A stretch of DNA of 64,000 nt from Pseudomonas sp. GR 6-02 (lineage in GTDB: Bacteria; Pseudomonadota; Gammaproteobacteria; Pseudomonadales; Pseudomonadaceae): contig NZ_CP011567.1 in NCBI RefSeq assembly GCF_001655615.1, positions 5,713,001 through 5,777,000 of the forward strand, in the 5' to 3' direction. Below are positions 53,930 to 63,056 of this stretch, one piece after another. Every line of letters starts with the position of its first letter. Within the stretch, counting starts at the first letter, position 1. The position numbers and the translations under genes were made by a program. The notes under the pieces are model-generated. The model saw nothing but the letters and a program-made list of their open reading frames with translations. It ran no database searches and had not been told where the DNA came from.

Positions 53930-54463
53930 CTACTTCTTCTTGGCTTCTTTACGACGGACGACTTCGTCCGCGTAGCGCACACCTTTGCCTTTGTACGGCT
54001 CTGGTGGACGGAAGTCGCGGATCTCGGCGGCCACTTGACCTACCAGCTGCTTGTCGATGCCCTTGATCAGGATATCGGTCTGGCTAGGAGTCTCAGCGGT
54101 GATGCCTTCCGGCAGTTCATAATCCACTGGGTGCGAGAAGCCAAGAGCCAGGTTCAGCACTGTGCCTTTTGCTTGCGCTTTGTAACCAACACCGACCAGC
54201 TGGAGCTTACGCTCGAAGCCTTGGCTTACGCCTTGGACCATGTTGTTTACCAACGCACGAGTGGTACCAGCCATTGCGCGAGTTTGTTGATCGCCATTGC
54301 GAGCAGCGAAACGCAGCTCACCAGCCTCTTCAACGATCTCAACGGACGAATGGATGTTCAGTTCGAGAGTGCCCTTGGCACCCTTCACCGAAAGCTGTTG
54401 GCCTGCGAATTTGACTTCGACACCGGCTGGCAGCTTAACGGGGTTCTTAGCGACGCGTGACAT
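53930..54463 (-). CDS. rplF: 50S ribosomal protein L6
   Basis: The 177-residue protein consists of two similar domains, beginning [17 protein letters not shown], with the C-terminal signature [21 protein letters not shown]6 contacts the sarcin-ricin loop near the factor-binding site. It follows rpsH by 12 bp. Confidence 0.98.
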   Translation of the reverse strand: MSRVAKNPVKLPAGVEVKFAGQQLSVKGAKGTLELNIHSSVEIVEEAGELRFAARNGDQQTRAMAGTTRALVNNMVQGVSQGFERKLQLVGVGYKAQAKGTVLNLALGFSHPVDYELPEGITAETPSQTDILIKGIDKQLVGQVAAEIRDFRPPEPYKGKGVRYADEVVRRKEAKKK

Positions 54464-54475
54464 GCTTATCCCCCC

Positions 54476-54868
54476 TTAGAACACAGTGCAAAGAACTTCG
54501 CCGCCGACACCGGCAGCGCGCGCAGCACGATCCGTCATCACACCTTTGTTGGTGGAGACGATAGACACACCGAGACCGCCACGAACTTTTGGCAGATCAT
54601 CGACGGACTTGTACTGACGCAGGCCTGGACGGCTAACGCGCTTCACTTCCTCGATGACCGGACGGCCTTCGAAGTACTTCAGCTCGATGGACAGCAGTGG
54701 CTTGATTTCGCTGCTGATCTGATAACCCGCAATGTAACCTTCGTCCTTCAGGACTTTGGCAACAGCTACCTTCAAAGTAGAAGATGGCATGCTTACGACG
54801 GACTTTTCAGCCATCTGGGCATTACGGATTCGAGTTAGCATGTCCGCTAACGGGTCCTGCATACTCAT
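54476..54868 (-). CDS. rpsH: 30S ribosomal protein S8
   Basis: The 130-residue protein begins [20 protein letters not shown] and ends [11 protein letters not shown], both typical of S8. S8 binds 16S rRNA helix 21 and in E. coli represses the spc operon by binding its mRNA. The gene is unusual in lying behind a 209-bp spacer with an apparent promoter and hairpins, whereas its neighbours are packed within tens of bases. An ATG two codons in is an alternative start. Confidence 0.97.
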   Translation of the reverse strand: MSMQDPLADMLTRIRNAQMAEKSVVSMPSSTLKVAVAKVLKDEGYIAGYQISSEIKPLLSIELKYFEGRPVIEEVKRVSRPGLRQYKSVDDLPKVRGGLGVSIVSTNKGVMTDRAARAAGVGGEVLCTVF

Positions 54869-54890
54869 GGGCTAGACGCTCCTAATACAC

Positions 54891-54911
54891 AAAAAATTAG
54901 CCTTGCGGCTA
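54891..54911 (-). terminator. GNRA-loop hairpin with T-run in the rpsH leader
   Basis: TAGCC-GCAA-GGCTA followed by ATTTTTT on the minus strand, 8 bp before the rpsH ribosome site AGGAG. The five-pair stem is short, so it may be a weak terminator, an attenuator or a processing site. Confidence 0.55.
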
Positions 54912-54937
54912 CTACGTGTCGCCGAGTACATCCGCGC

Positions 54938-54962
54938 AAAAAAACACGGGCTCAGGCGAGCC
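54938..54962 (-). terminator. Hairpin with T7 run at the start of the rpsH leader
   Basis: GGCTC-GCCT-GAGCC, then CGTG and seven T on the minus strand. It begins just downstream of the -10 element at 54967-54972. Transcripts arriving from upstream contain the whole hairpin, while transcripts started at the internal promoter may begin within its first arm. Confidence 0.55.
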
Positions 54963-54966
54963 GGGT

Positions 54967-54995
54967 ATTCTAGACACACCCCACAAATGAATCAA
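54967..54995 (-). promoter_or_regulatory. Internal sigma-70-like promoter between rpsN and rpsH
   Basis: On the minus strand TTGATT (54990-54995) and TAGAAT (54967-54972) are separated by 17 bp, about 100 bp before the rpsH start. The -35 lies in the 3' arm of the perfect hairpin at 54988-55017. Confidence 0.7.
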
Positions 54996-55017
54996 GCCCC
55001 AATAGGGGCTTGATTCA
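54988..55017 (-). terminator. Perfect 13-bp hairpin after rpsN
   Basis: TGAATCAAGCCCC pairs perfectly with GGGGCTTGATTCA around TATT, 61 bp after the rpsN stop. No long T-run follows, so it may slow or partly stop polymerase or protect the 3' end of the upstream mRNA. Confidence 0.7.
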
Positions 55018-55077
55018 AGTTCAAGGTCTCCGATGGTCAGGATCTTGCGACCCCGAACACCGAGACTTCGACAGTGC

Positions 55078-55383
55078 TTACCAGCTGGCTTTAACCAGAC
55101 CAGGTACGTCACCACGCATTGCAGCTTCACGCAGTTTGTTACGGCCAAGGCCGAACTTGCGGTAAACGCCGTGTGGACGACCGGTCAGGCGGCAGCGGTT
55201 ACGCATGCGCGAAGCGCTTGCGTCACGTGGCTGCTTCTGCAGGGCTACTGTAGCTTCCCAACGCGCTTCTGGACTTGCGTTCAGATCAACGATGATAGCT
55301 TTCAGTGCTGCACGCTTTTTGGCGTACTTGGCAACCGTGAGCTGACGCTTCAGCTCGCGGTTTTTCATGCTCATCTTGGCCAT
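55078..55383 (-). CDS. rpsN: 30S ribosomal protein S14 (zinc-free form)
   Basis: The ATG at 55383 gives 101 residues beginning [20 protein letters not shown]; the longer reading adds rplE-proximal noise. The CxxC pairs of the short zinc form are missing, so this is the long zinc-independent type. [20 protein letters not shown] is the conserved 16S-binding block. It is 13 bp after rplE. Confidence 0.97.
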   Translation of the reverse strand: MAKMSMKNRELKRQLTVAKYAKKRAALKAIIVDLNASPEARWEATVALQKQPRDASASRMRNRCRLTGRPHGVYRKFGLGRNKLREAAMRGDVPGLVKASW

Positions 55384-55396
55384 TTTCCTACTCCAA

Positions 55397-55936
55397 TCAG
55401 TTGCGGAACGGGAATTTGAAAGCACGCAACAGGGCGCGACCTTCATCATCGTTCTTGGCAGTGGTGGTCAGGGTAATGTCCAGACCGCGGAGAGCATCGA
55501 TCTTGTCGTAGTCGATTTCCGGGAAGATGATCTGCTCTTTAACGCCCATGCTGTAGTTACCACGACCATCGAAGGACTTGGCATTCAGGCCGCGGAAGTC
55601 GCGAACCCGAGGCAGGGAGATCGACAGCAGACGATCCAGGAACTCGTACATACGCTCACGGCGCAGGGTCACTTTGACGCCGATCGGCCAACCTTCACGG
55701 ACTTTAAAGCCAGCGATGGATTTCCGAGCGTAGGTCACAACGACTTTCTGGCCGGTGATCTTTTCCAGGTCAGCAACAGCGTGCTCGATGACTTTTTTGT
55801 CGCCGATCGCTTCGCCCAGACCCATGTTCAGGGTGATTTTGGTAACGCGCGGAACTTCCATCACGTTCGAAAGCTTAAGTTCTTCCTTAAGTTTCGGTGC
55901 GATTTCCTTCCGGTAAATCTCTTTTAGTCGTGCCAT
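55397..55936 (-). CDS. rplE: 50S ribosomal protein L5
   Basis: The 179-residue protein begins [20 protein letters not shown] and includes [11 protein letters not shown] and [20 protein letters not shown]5 binds 5S rRNA and the P-site tRNA. It follows rplX by 20 bp. Confidence 0.98.
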   Translation of the reverse strand: MARLKEIYRKEIAPKLKEELKLSNVMEVPRVTKITLNMGLGEAIGDKKVIEHAVADLEKITGQKVVVTYARKSIAGFKVREGWPIGVKVTLRRERMYEFLDRLLSISLPRVRDFRGLNAKSFDGRGNYSMGVKEQIIFPEIDYDKIDALRGLDITLTTTAKNDDEGRALLRAFKFPFRN

Positions 55937-55956
55937 GGTCTTCTACCTAGCAGTGT

Positions 55957-56271
55957 TCAAGCATCAACCGCTTTTTGGGTCGACTTGAAGACACGAATTT
56001 TCTTACCGTCTTCTACTTTGAAACCAACGCGGTCAGCCTTGTTGGTTTCGCCGTTGAAGATGGCGACGTTGGAAGCGTGCAGTGGCGCTTCTTTCTCGAC
56101 GATACCGCCCTGTACGCCCGACATCGGGTTAGGCTTGGTATGACGCTTGACCAGGTTCAGACCACCAACGACCAGACGGTCATCAGCAAGAACCTTCAGC
56201 ACCTTACCGCGCTTACCTTTGTCTTTGCCGGCGATCACGATGATCTCGTCGTCACGACGAATCTTTTGCAT
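55957..56271 (-). CDS. rplX: 50S ribosomal protein L24
   Basis: The 104-residue protein begins [20 protein letters not shown], the KOW motif of L24, an early 50S assembly initiator. Length is normal. It is 11 bp after rplN. Confidence 0.98.
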   Translation of the reverse strand: MQKIRRDDEIIVIAGKDKGKRGKVLKVLADDRLVVGGLNLVKRHTKPNPMSGVQGGIVEKEAPLHASNVAIFNGETNKADRVGFKVEDGKKIRVFKSTQKAVDA

Positions 56272-56282
56272 GTCGGATCTCC

Positions 56283-56651
56283 TTACAGCACTTCTGGGGC
56301 GAGCGAGACGATCTTCATGAACTTCTCAGTACGAAGTTCACGGGTCACTGGCCCAAAGATACGGGTGCCGATCGGCTCTTGCTTGTTGTTCAGAAGAACA
56401 GCAGCGTTGCCATCAAAGCGGATAATGGAGCCATCTGCACGGCGAACGCCGTGACGAGTGCGGACTACAACAGCAGTCATCACTTGGCCTTTTTTCACCT
56501 TACCGCGAGGAATTGCTTCCTTCACGGTAACTTTGATGATGTCACCGATACCAGCGTAACGACGATGGGAGCCACCCAGCACCTTGATGCACATAACGCG
56601 GCGAGCGCCGCTGTTATCGGCCACATCGAGCATGGATTGAGTCTGAATCAT
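56283..56651 (-). CDS. rplN: 50S ribosomal protein L14
   Basis: The 122-residue protein begins [20 protein letters not shown] and has [21 protein letters not shown]14 helps form intersubunit bridges. It follows rpsQ by 23 bp, the point where the E. coli spc operon begins; no strong promoter is seen in this short spacer. Confidence 0.98.
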   Translation of the reverse strand: MIQTQSMLDVADNSGARRVMCIKVLGGSHRRYAGIGDIIKVTVKEAIPRGKVKKGQVMTAVVVRTRHGVRRADGSIIRFDGNAAVLLNNKQEPIGTRIFGPVTRELRTEKFMKIVSLAPEVL

Positions 56652-56674
56652 ATAATTTCTCCGACCCCTAGTCC

Positions 56675-56941
56675 TTAGACTTCCACAGCGCGTTCGAGAA
56701 CATCAACCAGCGCCCAAGACTTGGTCTTGGCCAAAGGACGAGTTTCACGAATAGTGACTTTGTCGCCGATGTGGCACTGATTGGTTTCGTCGTGCGCGTG
56801 CAGCTTAGTCGAACGCTTAACGTATTTACCGTAGATCGGGTGCTTAACGCGACGCTCGATCAGAACGGTGATGGTTTTGTCCATCTTGTCGCTGACAACA
56901 CGGCCAGTCAGCGTACGGACAGTTTTTTCGGCTTCAGCCAT
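56675..56941 (-). CDS. rpsQ: 30S ribosomal protein S17
   Basis: The 88-residue protein begins [20 protein letters not shown] and has [20 protein letters not shown]. This OB-fold protein binds the 5' domain of 16S rRNA. It lies 2 bp after rpmC. Confidence 0.98.
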   Translation of the reverse strand: MAEAEKTVRTLTGRVVSDKMDKTITVLIERRVKHPIYGKYVKRSTKLHAHDETNQCHIGDKVTIRETRPLAKTKSWALVDVLERAVEV

Positions 56942-56943
56942 GA

Positions 56944-57135
56944 TTACTTACCTGCCTGCTGGTTGAGCACAGTCTTCACGCGAGCGATGTCACGCTTAAC
57001 TTGCGAGAGCAGATGAGACTGCCCCAACTGGCCAGTTGCTTTCTGCATACGCAGATTGAACTGGTCGCGCAGCAGGCCGAGCAGTTGCTCGTTCAGCTGC
57101 TGTGCGGATTTTTCACGAAGTTCATTCGCTTTCAT
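56944..57135 (-). CDS. rpmC: 50S ribosomal protein L29
   Basis: The ATG at 57135 gives 63 residues starting [20 protein letters not shown], matching E. coli L29. A GTG one codon upstream is possible. The start overlaps the rplP TGA stop by one base. L29 sits near the exit tunnel, where trigger factor and SRP dock. Confidence 0.97.
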
Positions 57136-57548
57136 CACATCACCGTCCGTTTAACAAAGGAGGTGGCGAGCGGCAGCTTTGCAGCAGCCAGGGCGAAAGC
57201 CTCACGCGCCAGCTCTTCAGAAACACCCTCGATTTCATACAGGACTTTGCCTGGCTGAATCTGGGCAACCCAGTATTCCACGTTACCCTTACCTTTACCC
57301 ATCCGAACTTCGAGTGGCTTTTTGGAAATAGGCTTGTCCGGGAATACACGGATCCAGATCTTGCCGCCACGTTTAACGTGACGGGTCAGTGCACGACGCG
57401 CTGACTCGATCTGACGAGCGGTGAGACGACCACGAGCAACAGACTTCAGCGCGAACTCGCCGAAGCTGACTTTGCTACCGCGCAATGCCAGGCCACGGTT
57501 GTGACCAGTCATTTGCTTGCGGAACTTCGTACGCTTTGGTTGCAACAT
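57135..57548 (-). CDS. rplP: 50S ribosomal protein L16
   Basis: The 137-residue protein begins [20 protein letters not shown] and has [21 protein letters not shown]16 is needed for peptidyl-transferase centre assembly. It follows rpsC by 12 bp. Confidence 0.98.
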
Positions 57549-57560
57549 TTGGCGTACCCC

Positions 57561-58247
57561 TTACTTAGCAGCTTTTTTACGAGGCGCTGGTGCTTGTGGT
57601 TTCAGTTCTTCTTGGCGACCACCAATTACTTCGCCTTTGAAGATCCAAACCTTTACACCGATCACACCATAAGTGGTGTGAGCTTCGTAGTTGGCATAGT
57701 CGATGTCGGCACGCAGGGTGTGCAGAGGCACACGACCTTCGCGATACCATTCAGTACGTGCGATTTCAGCACCGCCGAGACGACCGCTCACTTGGATTTT
57801 GATGCCTTTGGCACCAATGCGCATGGCGTTCTGAACAGCGCGCTTCATAGCGCGACGGAACATTACGCGACGCTCCAGCTGCTGAGCTACGCTCTGCGCA
57901 ACCAGCATACCGTCGAGCTCCGGCTTGCGGATCTCTTCGATATTGATGTGCACAGGCACACCCATTTGCTTGGTCAGGTCCTGACGCAGTTTCTCAACAT
58001 CTTCACCTTTCTTCCCGATAACGATACCTGGACGAGCGGTGTGGATGGTGATACGTGCAGTTTGGGCCGGACGATGGATATCGATACGGCTTACGGACGC
58101 GCTTTTTAGTTTGTCTTGGAGATACTCACGCACCTTCAGATCAGCGAACAAGTAGTCCGCATAAGTCCGACCGTCTGCGTACCAGACGGAGGTGTGCTCC
58201 TTGACGATTCCCAGGCGAATGCCAATGGGATGTACTTTCTGACCCAT
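57561..58247 (-). CDS. rpsC: 30S ribosomal protein S3
   Basis: The ATG at 58247 gives [20 protein letters not shown] and 228 residues, the normal S3 start; the longer reading runs back into rplV. The KH domain has [21 protein letters not shown]3 lies at the mRNA entry and has helicase-like function with S4 and S5. The tail is Ala/Lys/Pro-rich. Confidence 0.98.
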
Positions 58248-58260
58248 CTCTTCGACTCCG

Positions 58261-58593
58261 TTACTTGTCAGCAACCTTGACAGTGATATGGCAAGACCGC
58301 TTGACGATGCGATCAGCACGGCCTTTGGCACGTGGCATGATGCGCTTCAGCGAACGCCCTTCGTTAACGAAAACGGTGCTGACTTTCAGGTCATCAACGT
58401 CTGCGCCTTCGTTATGCTCGGCGTTGGCTACGGCCGACTCCAGCACTTTCTTCATGATCTCGGCGGCTTTCTTACTGCTGAAAGCCAACAGGTTGAGCGC
58501 TTCGCCCACCTTCTTCCCGCGGATCTGGTCGGCGACCAAGCGGGCTTTCTGGGCGGAGATTCGAGCGCCCGACAACTTAGCGGCTACTTCCAT
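58261..58593 (-). CDS. rplV: 50S ribosomal protein L22
   Basis: The 110-residue protein begins [20 protein letters not shown] and ends with the basic loop [20 protein letters not shown]. Its beta-hairpin lines the exit tunnel. It is 13 bp before rpsC. Confidence 0.98.
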
Positions 58594-58604
58594 TTCCTAA
58601 CCCC

Positions 58605-58880
58605 TTAACGCTTGGCTTTCTTGTCTGCCACGTGCCCACGATATGTGCGGGTACCGGCGAACTCGCCCAGTTTGTGGCCGACCATGTCTTCGTTAACGAG
58701 AACTGGGACGTGTTGACGACCGTTGTGTACTGCGATGGTCAGACCGACCATTTGTGGCAGGATCATCGAGCGACGCGACCAGGTTTTAACTGGTTTGCGA
58801 TCGTTCTTTTCCGCCGCCACTTCGATCTTCTTCAGTAGGTGAAGATCGATAAAAGGACCTTTTTTCAGAGAACGTGGCAC
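58605..58880 (-). CDS. rpsS: 30S ribosomal protein S19
   Basis: The 91-residue protein begins [20 protein letters not shown] and has [21 protein letters not shown]19 forms a head complex with S13. It lies 16 bp after rplB. Confidence 0.98.
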   Translation of the reverse strand: MPRSLKKGPFIDLHLLKKIEVAAEKNDRKPVKTWSRRSMILPQMVGLTIAVHNGRQHVPVLVNEDMVGHKLGEFAGTRTYRGHVADKKAKR

Positions 58881-58896
58881 TGTCGTATCCCTCTAT

Positions 58897-59721
58897 TTAC
58901 TTGCGACGACGGACGATCATTTTGTCGGTACGCTTATTACCACGAGTCTTCGCGCCCTTAGTCGGGAAGCCCCATGGCGATACCGGATGACGACCACCAG
59001 AGGTACGACCTTCACCACCACCATGTGGGTGGTCAACCGGGTTCATGGCAACACCACGAACGGTTGGGCGAACGCCACGCCAGCGTTTGGCACCAGCTTT
59101 ACCCAGCGAACGCAGGCTGTGCTCGGAGTTCGAGACTTCGCCCAGGGTCGCGCGGCATTCAGCCAGCACTTTACGCATCTCACCAGAACGCAGACGCAGG
59201 GTCACGTAGACACCTTCACGAGCGATCAGCTGAGCCGAAGCACCAGCGGAACGAGCGATTTGCGCGCCTTTACCTGGCTTCAATTCGATGCCGTGTACGG
59301 TGCTACCAACTGGAATGTTACGCAGTTGCAGAGCGTTGCCCGGCTTGATCGGCGCCAGAGCACCTGCGATCAGCTGGTCGCCAGCACTCACGCCTTTAGG
59401 CGCAATGATGTAGCGACGCTCGCCATCTGCGTACAGCAGCAGAGCGATGTGAGCAGTACGGTTTGGATCGTATTCGATACGCTCAACAGTGGCAGCGATG
59501 CCATCTTTGTCGTTGCGACGGAAATCGACCAGACGATAATGCTGCTTATGGCCACCACCGATGTGACGAGTGGTAATACGACCATTGTTGTTACGACCAC
59601 CAGACTTCGACTTTTTCTCGAGCAGCGGTGCGTGAGGAGCGCCTTTATGCAGCTCCTGGTTGACCACCTTGACCACAAAACGGCGGCCAGGGGAAGTCGG
59701 TTTGCATTTAACGATTGCCAT
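58897..59721 (-). CDS. rplB: 50S ribosomal protein L2
   Basis: The 274-residue protein begins [20 protein letters not shown] and carries [20 protein letters not shown], whose conserved His lies near the peptidyl-transferase centre. It follows rplW by 14 bp. Confidence 0.98.
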
Positions 59722-59735
59722 GATGCACCCCTTCC

Positions 59736-60035
59736 TTACTCAGCACTGCTGCTGAAATCGAGATCTTGGCCTGGCTGAAGGGAGATAACTGCCTTCTTCC
59801 AGTCATTACGCTTGCCCAGACCGCGAGCAGTGCGCTTGCTCTTACCCAGAACATTCAGGGTAGTAACACGCTCTACTTTCACGCTGAACAGGCTTTCGAC
59901 GGCCTTCTTGATTTCCAGCTTGGTTGCGTCAGTGGCAACCTTGAAAACGAACTGGCCTTTCTTGTCTGCCAGAACCGTAGCCTTCTCGGAAACGTGCGGG
60001 CCAAGCAGAACTTTAAATACGCGTTCCTGGTTCAT
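59736..60035 (-). CDS. rplW: 50S ribosomal protein L23
   Basis: The 99-residue protein begins [20 protein letters not shown] and ends with the basic loop and [12 protein letters not shown]23 is a docking site for trigger factor and SRP at the tunnel exit. Its start overlaps the rplD stop by four bases. Confidence 0.98.
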
Positions 60036-60634
60036 CCCAGCAGCTCCTCGAATTTCTTCACGGCCGACACGGTGATCAACACCTTGTCGTATGCGATCAG
60101 ACTAACTGGATCGGAACCTTGCACATCACGTACATCAACGTGCGGCAGGTTACGAGCAGCCAGGTACAGGTTCTGATCAACAGCGTCCGACACGATCAGA
60201 ACGTCGGTCAGGCTCATGTTGTTCAGTTTGCCCAGCAGGTCTTTGGTTTTCGGCGTTTCAACAGCGAAATCCTGAACTACGACCAGACGATCAGTACGCA
60301 CCAGCTCAGCAAGGATGGAACGCATTGCTGCGCGATACATCTTCTTGTTCAGCTTCTGGGAGTGATCCTGAGGACGAGCTGCGAAAGTGGTACCGCCGCC
60401 ACGCCAGATTGGGCTACGGATAGTACCGGCACGAGCACGGCCAGTACCTTTCTGACGCCATGGGCGCTTACCGCCACCACGAACGTCGGAACGGGTCTTT
60501 TGCTGCTTGCTACCTTGACGGCCGCCGGCCATGTAGGCCACGACTGCTTGGTGAACCAGCGTCTCGTTGAATTCGCCGCCAAATGTCAGTTCGGAAACTT
60601 CGATCGCTTGAGCGTCATTTACATTTAATTGCAT
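60032..60634 (-). CDS. rplD: 50S ribosomal protein L4
   Basis: The 200-residue protein begins [20 protein letters not shown] and contains the long internal loop [23 protein letters not shown] [20 protein letters not shown] that reaches the tunnel. In E. coli L4 represses the S10 operon. It follows rplC by 12 bp. Confidence 0.98.
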
Positions 60635-60646
60635 GTCAGCTTCCCC

Positions 60647-61282
60647 TTAACCGCGAGCCTTGGCTGCTGGACGTACAACCAAGTTGCCGCCAGTAGCGCC
60701 AGGAACAGCGCCCTTGACCAACAACAGATTGCGTTCAGCGTCCACGCGCACTACTTCGAGGGACTGCACGGTCACGCGCTCAGCGCCCATATGACCGGAC
60801 ATTTTTTTGCCCTTGAATACACGACCAGGAGTCTGGCACTGGCCGATAGAGCCTGGAACGCGGTGGGATACGGAGTTACCGTGGGTGTTATCTTGCCCGC
60901 GGAAATTCCAACGCTTGATCGTACCCTGGAAGCCTTTACCTTTGGACTGACCGGTTACATCAACCAGTTGACCAGCAGCGAAGATTTCAGCATTGATCAG
61001 ATCGCCGGCCTGGTACTCGCCTTCTTCAAGGCGGAATTCCATCACGGTACGACCAGCGGCAACGTTCGCCTTAGCGAAGTGGCCAGCTTGCGCAGCTGTA
61101 ACACGCGAAGCACGACGCTCGCCTACAGTGACTTGCACTGCACGATAGCCATCGGTCTCTTCAGTTTTGAACTGGGTGACGCGATTCGGCTCGATCTCAA
61201 TGACCGTGACCGGAATGGAGACACCTTCTTCGGTGAAAATACGGGTCATACCGCATTTACGACCGACTACACCAATAGTCAT
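60647..61282 (-). CDS. rplC: 50S ribosomal protein L3
   Basis: The ATG at 61282 gives 211 residues beginning [20 protein letters not shown]; an earlier ATG adds 11 non-conserved residues. The finger contains the conserved region [20 protein letters not shown], with the Gln that is methylated in E. coli. It is 80 bp after rpsJ. Confidence 0.97.
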   Translation of the reverse strand: MTIGVVGRKCGMTRIFTEEGVSIPVTVIEIEPNRVTQFKTEETDGYRAVQVTVGERRASRVTAAQAGHFAKANVAAGRTVMEFRLEEGEYQAGDLINAEIFAAGQLVDVTGQSKGKGFQGTIKRWNFRGQDNTHGNSVSHRVPGSIGQCQTPGRVFKGKKMSGHMGAERVTVQSLEVVRVDAERNLLLVKGAVPGATGGNLVVRPAAKARG

Positions 61283-61362
61283 GTTGTAAACCTCATGAGT
61301 GTACGGGGCTTTCACCCGCTATGGCCGCCCATTTCAGAGCGTTACACGACTAAGACCGAGTC

Positions 61363-61674
61363 TTAGCCGAGGCTGATCTGCACTTCCACACCGGCCGCAA
61401 GATCAAGCTTCATAAGAGCATCAACGGTTTTATCCGTTGGCTGGACGATGTCCAGAACGCGCTTATGAGTACGGATCTCGTACTGGTCACGCGCGTCTTT
61501 GTTGACGTGCGGGGAGACCAGAACGGTGAACCGCTCTTTACGGGTAGGCAGTGGAATTGGACCACGCACTTGAGCACCAGTACGTTTCGCGGTTTCCACG
61601 ATTTCCTGGGTGGATTGGTCGATCAGGCGATGGTCAAAAGCCTTCAACCTGATACGGATTTGCTGATTTTGCAT
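61363..61674 (-). CDS. rpsJ: 30S ribosomal protein S10 (NusE)
   Basis: The 103-residue protein begins [20 protein letters not shown] and has [20 protein letters not shown]. Besides its 30S role it pairs with NusB (gene at 4221-4721) in antitermination. It is the first gene of the S10 segment and has its own promoter 63-91 bp upstream. Confidence 0.98.
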
Positions 61675-61704
61675 TGGATTTCAGACTCCGGCTGCTATTC
61701 CCAC

Positions 61705-61721
61705 CGGGCGCAATACGCCCG
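61705..61721 (-). promoter_or_regulatory. Stem-loop in the rpsJ mRNA leader
   Basis: CGGGCG-TATTG-CGCCCG forms a perfect six-pair stem in the leader between the promoter and rpsJ. It could take part in leader regulation such as L4 control, but no family match can be claimed. Confidence 0.4.
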
Positions 61722-61736
61722 TTAAAAGGAGGCGCA

Positions 61737-61765
61737 ATTCTATAGACGCCCCCGATAGGTGTCAA
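61737..61765 (-). promoter_or_regulatory. Strong sigma-70-like promoter of the S10 segment
   Basis: On the minus strand a perfect TTGACA (61760-61765) and TAGAAT (61737-61742) are 17 bp apart, just after the tuf terminator and about 63 bp before the rpsJ start. Confidence 0.85.
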
Positions 61766-61771
61766 CCCAAT

Positions 61772-61801
61772 AAAAAAGCCCCCGCTGAGCGGGGGCTTTT
61801 T
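61772..61801 (-). terminator. Intrinsic terminator of tuf
   Basis: AAAAAGCCCCCGC / GCGGGGGCTTTTTT with a short loop lies 32 bp after the tuf stop; minus-strand T-run is six bases. The hairpin is only 6 bp from the -35 of the next promoter. Confidence 0.95.
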
Positions 61802-61832
61802 CAAAGCATCGAAGCTATCTCAGAAGAGAAGC

Positions 61833-63026
61833 TTACTCGATGATTTTAGCTACAACGCCAGCACCAACGGTACGGCCGCCTTCGCGAATAGCGAAACGCA
61901 GACCGTCTTCCATTGCGATGGTTTTGATCAGGGTAACAGTCATTTGAATGTTATCGCCTGGCATTACCATTTCAACGCCTTCTGGCAGCTCGCAGTTACC
62001 AGTCACGTCAGTAGTACGGAAGTAGAACTGTGGACGGTAGCCTTTGAAGAACGGAGTGTGACGACCGCCTTCTTCTTTGCTCAGAACGTAAACTTCTGCG
62101 GTGAACTTGGTGTGCGGCTTAACGGTACCTGGCTTAACCAGAACCTGACCACGCTCCACGTCATCACGCTTGGTGCCGCGCAGCAGCACGCCGCAGTTCT
62201 CGCCAGCACGACCTTCGTCGAGCAGTTTGCGGAACATTTCAACACCGGTGCAGGTGGTGACGGTAGTGTCACGCAGACCAACGATTTCCAGTGGATCCTG
62301 AACGCGAACGATACCGCGCTCGATACGACCAGTCACAACAGTACCGCGACCCGAGATCGAGAATACGTCTTCGATTGGCATCAGGAACGGCTTGTCAGTC
62401 AGACGAACTGGTTCTGGGATGTAGCTGTCCAGAGTTTCAACCAGTTTCTTGACGGCAGTGGTGCCCATCTCGTTATCGTCCAGACCATCCAGCGCCATAC
62501 GAGCGGAGCCGATGATGATTGGAGTGTCGTCGCCTGGGAAGTCGTAAGTGCTCAGCAGATCGCGCACTTCCATCTCAACCAGTTCCAGCAGCTCAGCGTC
62601 GTCTACCAGGTCAGCCTTGTTCAGGAAAACCACGATGTACGGAACGCCTACCTGACGGGACAGCAGGATGTGCTCACGGGTTTGTGGCATCGGACCATCA
62701 GCGGCCGAGCAAACCAGGATAGCGCCGTCCATTTGAGCAGCACCGGTGATCATGTTCTTCACATAGTCAGCGTGACCTGGGCAGTCAACGTGAGCGTAGT
62801 GACGGATCTTCGAGTTGTACTCAACGTGAGCGGTGTTGATGGTGATACCGCGAGCTTTCTCTTCTGGTGCGCTGTCGATCTTGTCGAAGTCAACACGAGC
62901 CGAACCGAAAACTTCGGAGCAGACGCGAGTCAGAGCAGCGGTCAGAGTGGTTTTACCGTGGTCAACGTGACCGATAGTGCCAACGTTGACGTGCGGTAGG
63001 GAACGATCAAATTTTTCTTTAGCCAC
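61833..63026 (-). CDS. tuf: Elongation factor Tu
   Basis: The 397-residue GTPase has GHVDHGKT (P-loop near residue 19), [16 protein letters not shown] and domains II and III to VVAKIIE. EF-Tu brings aminoacyl-tRNA to the ribosome. It follows fusA by 30 bp with no clear promoter between, as in the str operon. Pseudomonads usually have a second nearly identical copy elsewhere. Confidence 0.98.
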   Translation of the reverse strand: MAKEKFDRSLPHVNVGTIGHVDHGKTTLTAALTRVCSEVFGSARVDFDKIDSAPEEKARGITINTAHVEYNSKIRHYAHVDCPGHADYVKNMITGAAQMDGAILVCSAADGPMPQTREHILLSRQVGVPYIVVFLNKADLVDDAELLELVEMEVRDLLSTYDFPGDDTPIIIGSARMALDGLDDNEMGTTAVKKLVETLDSYIPEPVRLTDKPFLMPIEDVFSISGRGTVVTGRIERGIVRVQDPLEIVGLRDTTVTTCTGVEMFRKLLDEGRAGENCGVLLRGTKRDDVERGQVLVKPGTVKPHTKFTAEVYVLSKEEGGRHTPFFKGYRPQFYFRTTDVTGNCELPEGVEMVMPGDNIQMTVTLIKTIAMEDGLRFAIREGGRTVGAGVVAKIIE

Positions 63027-63056
63027 GACAATTAACTCCTTGCCTAAAGGACTGAA

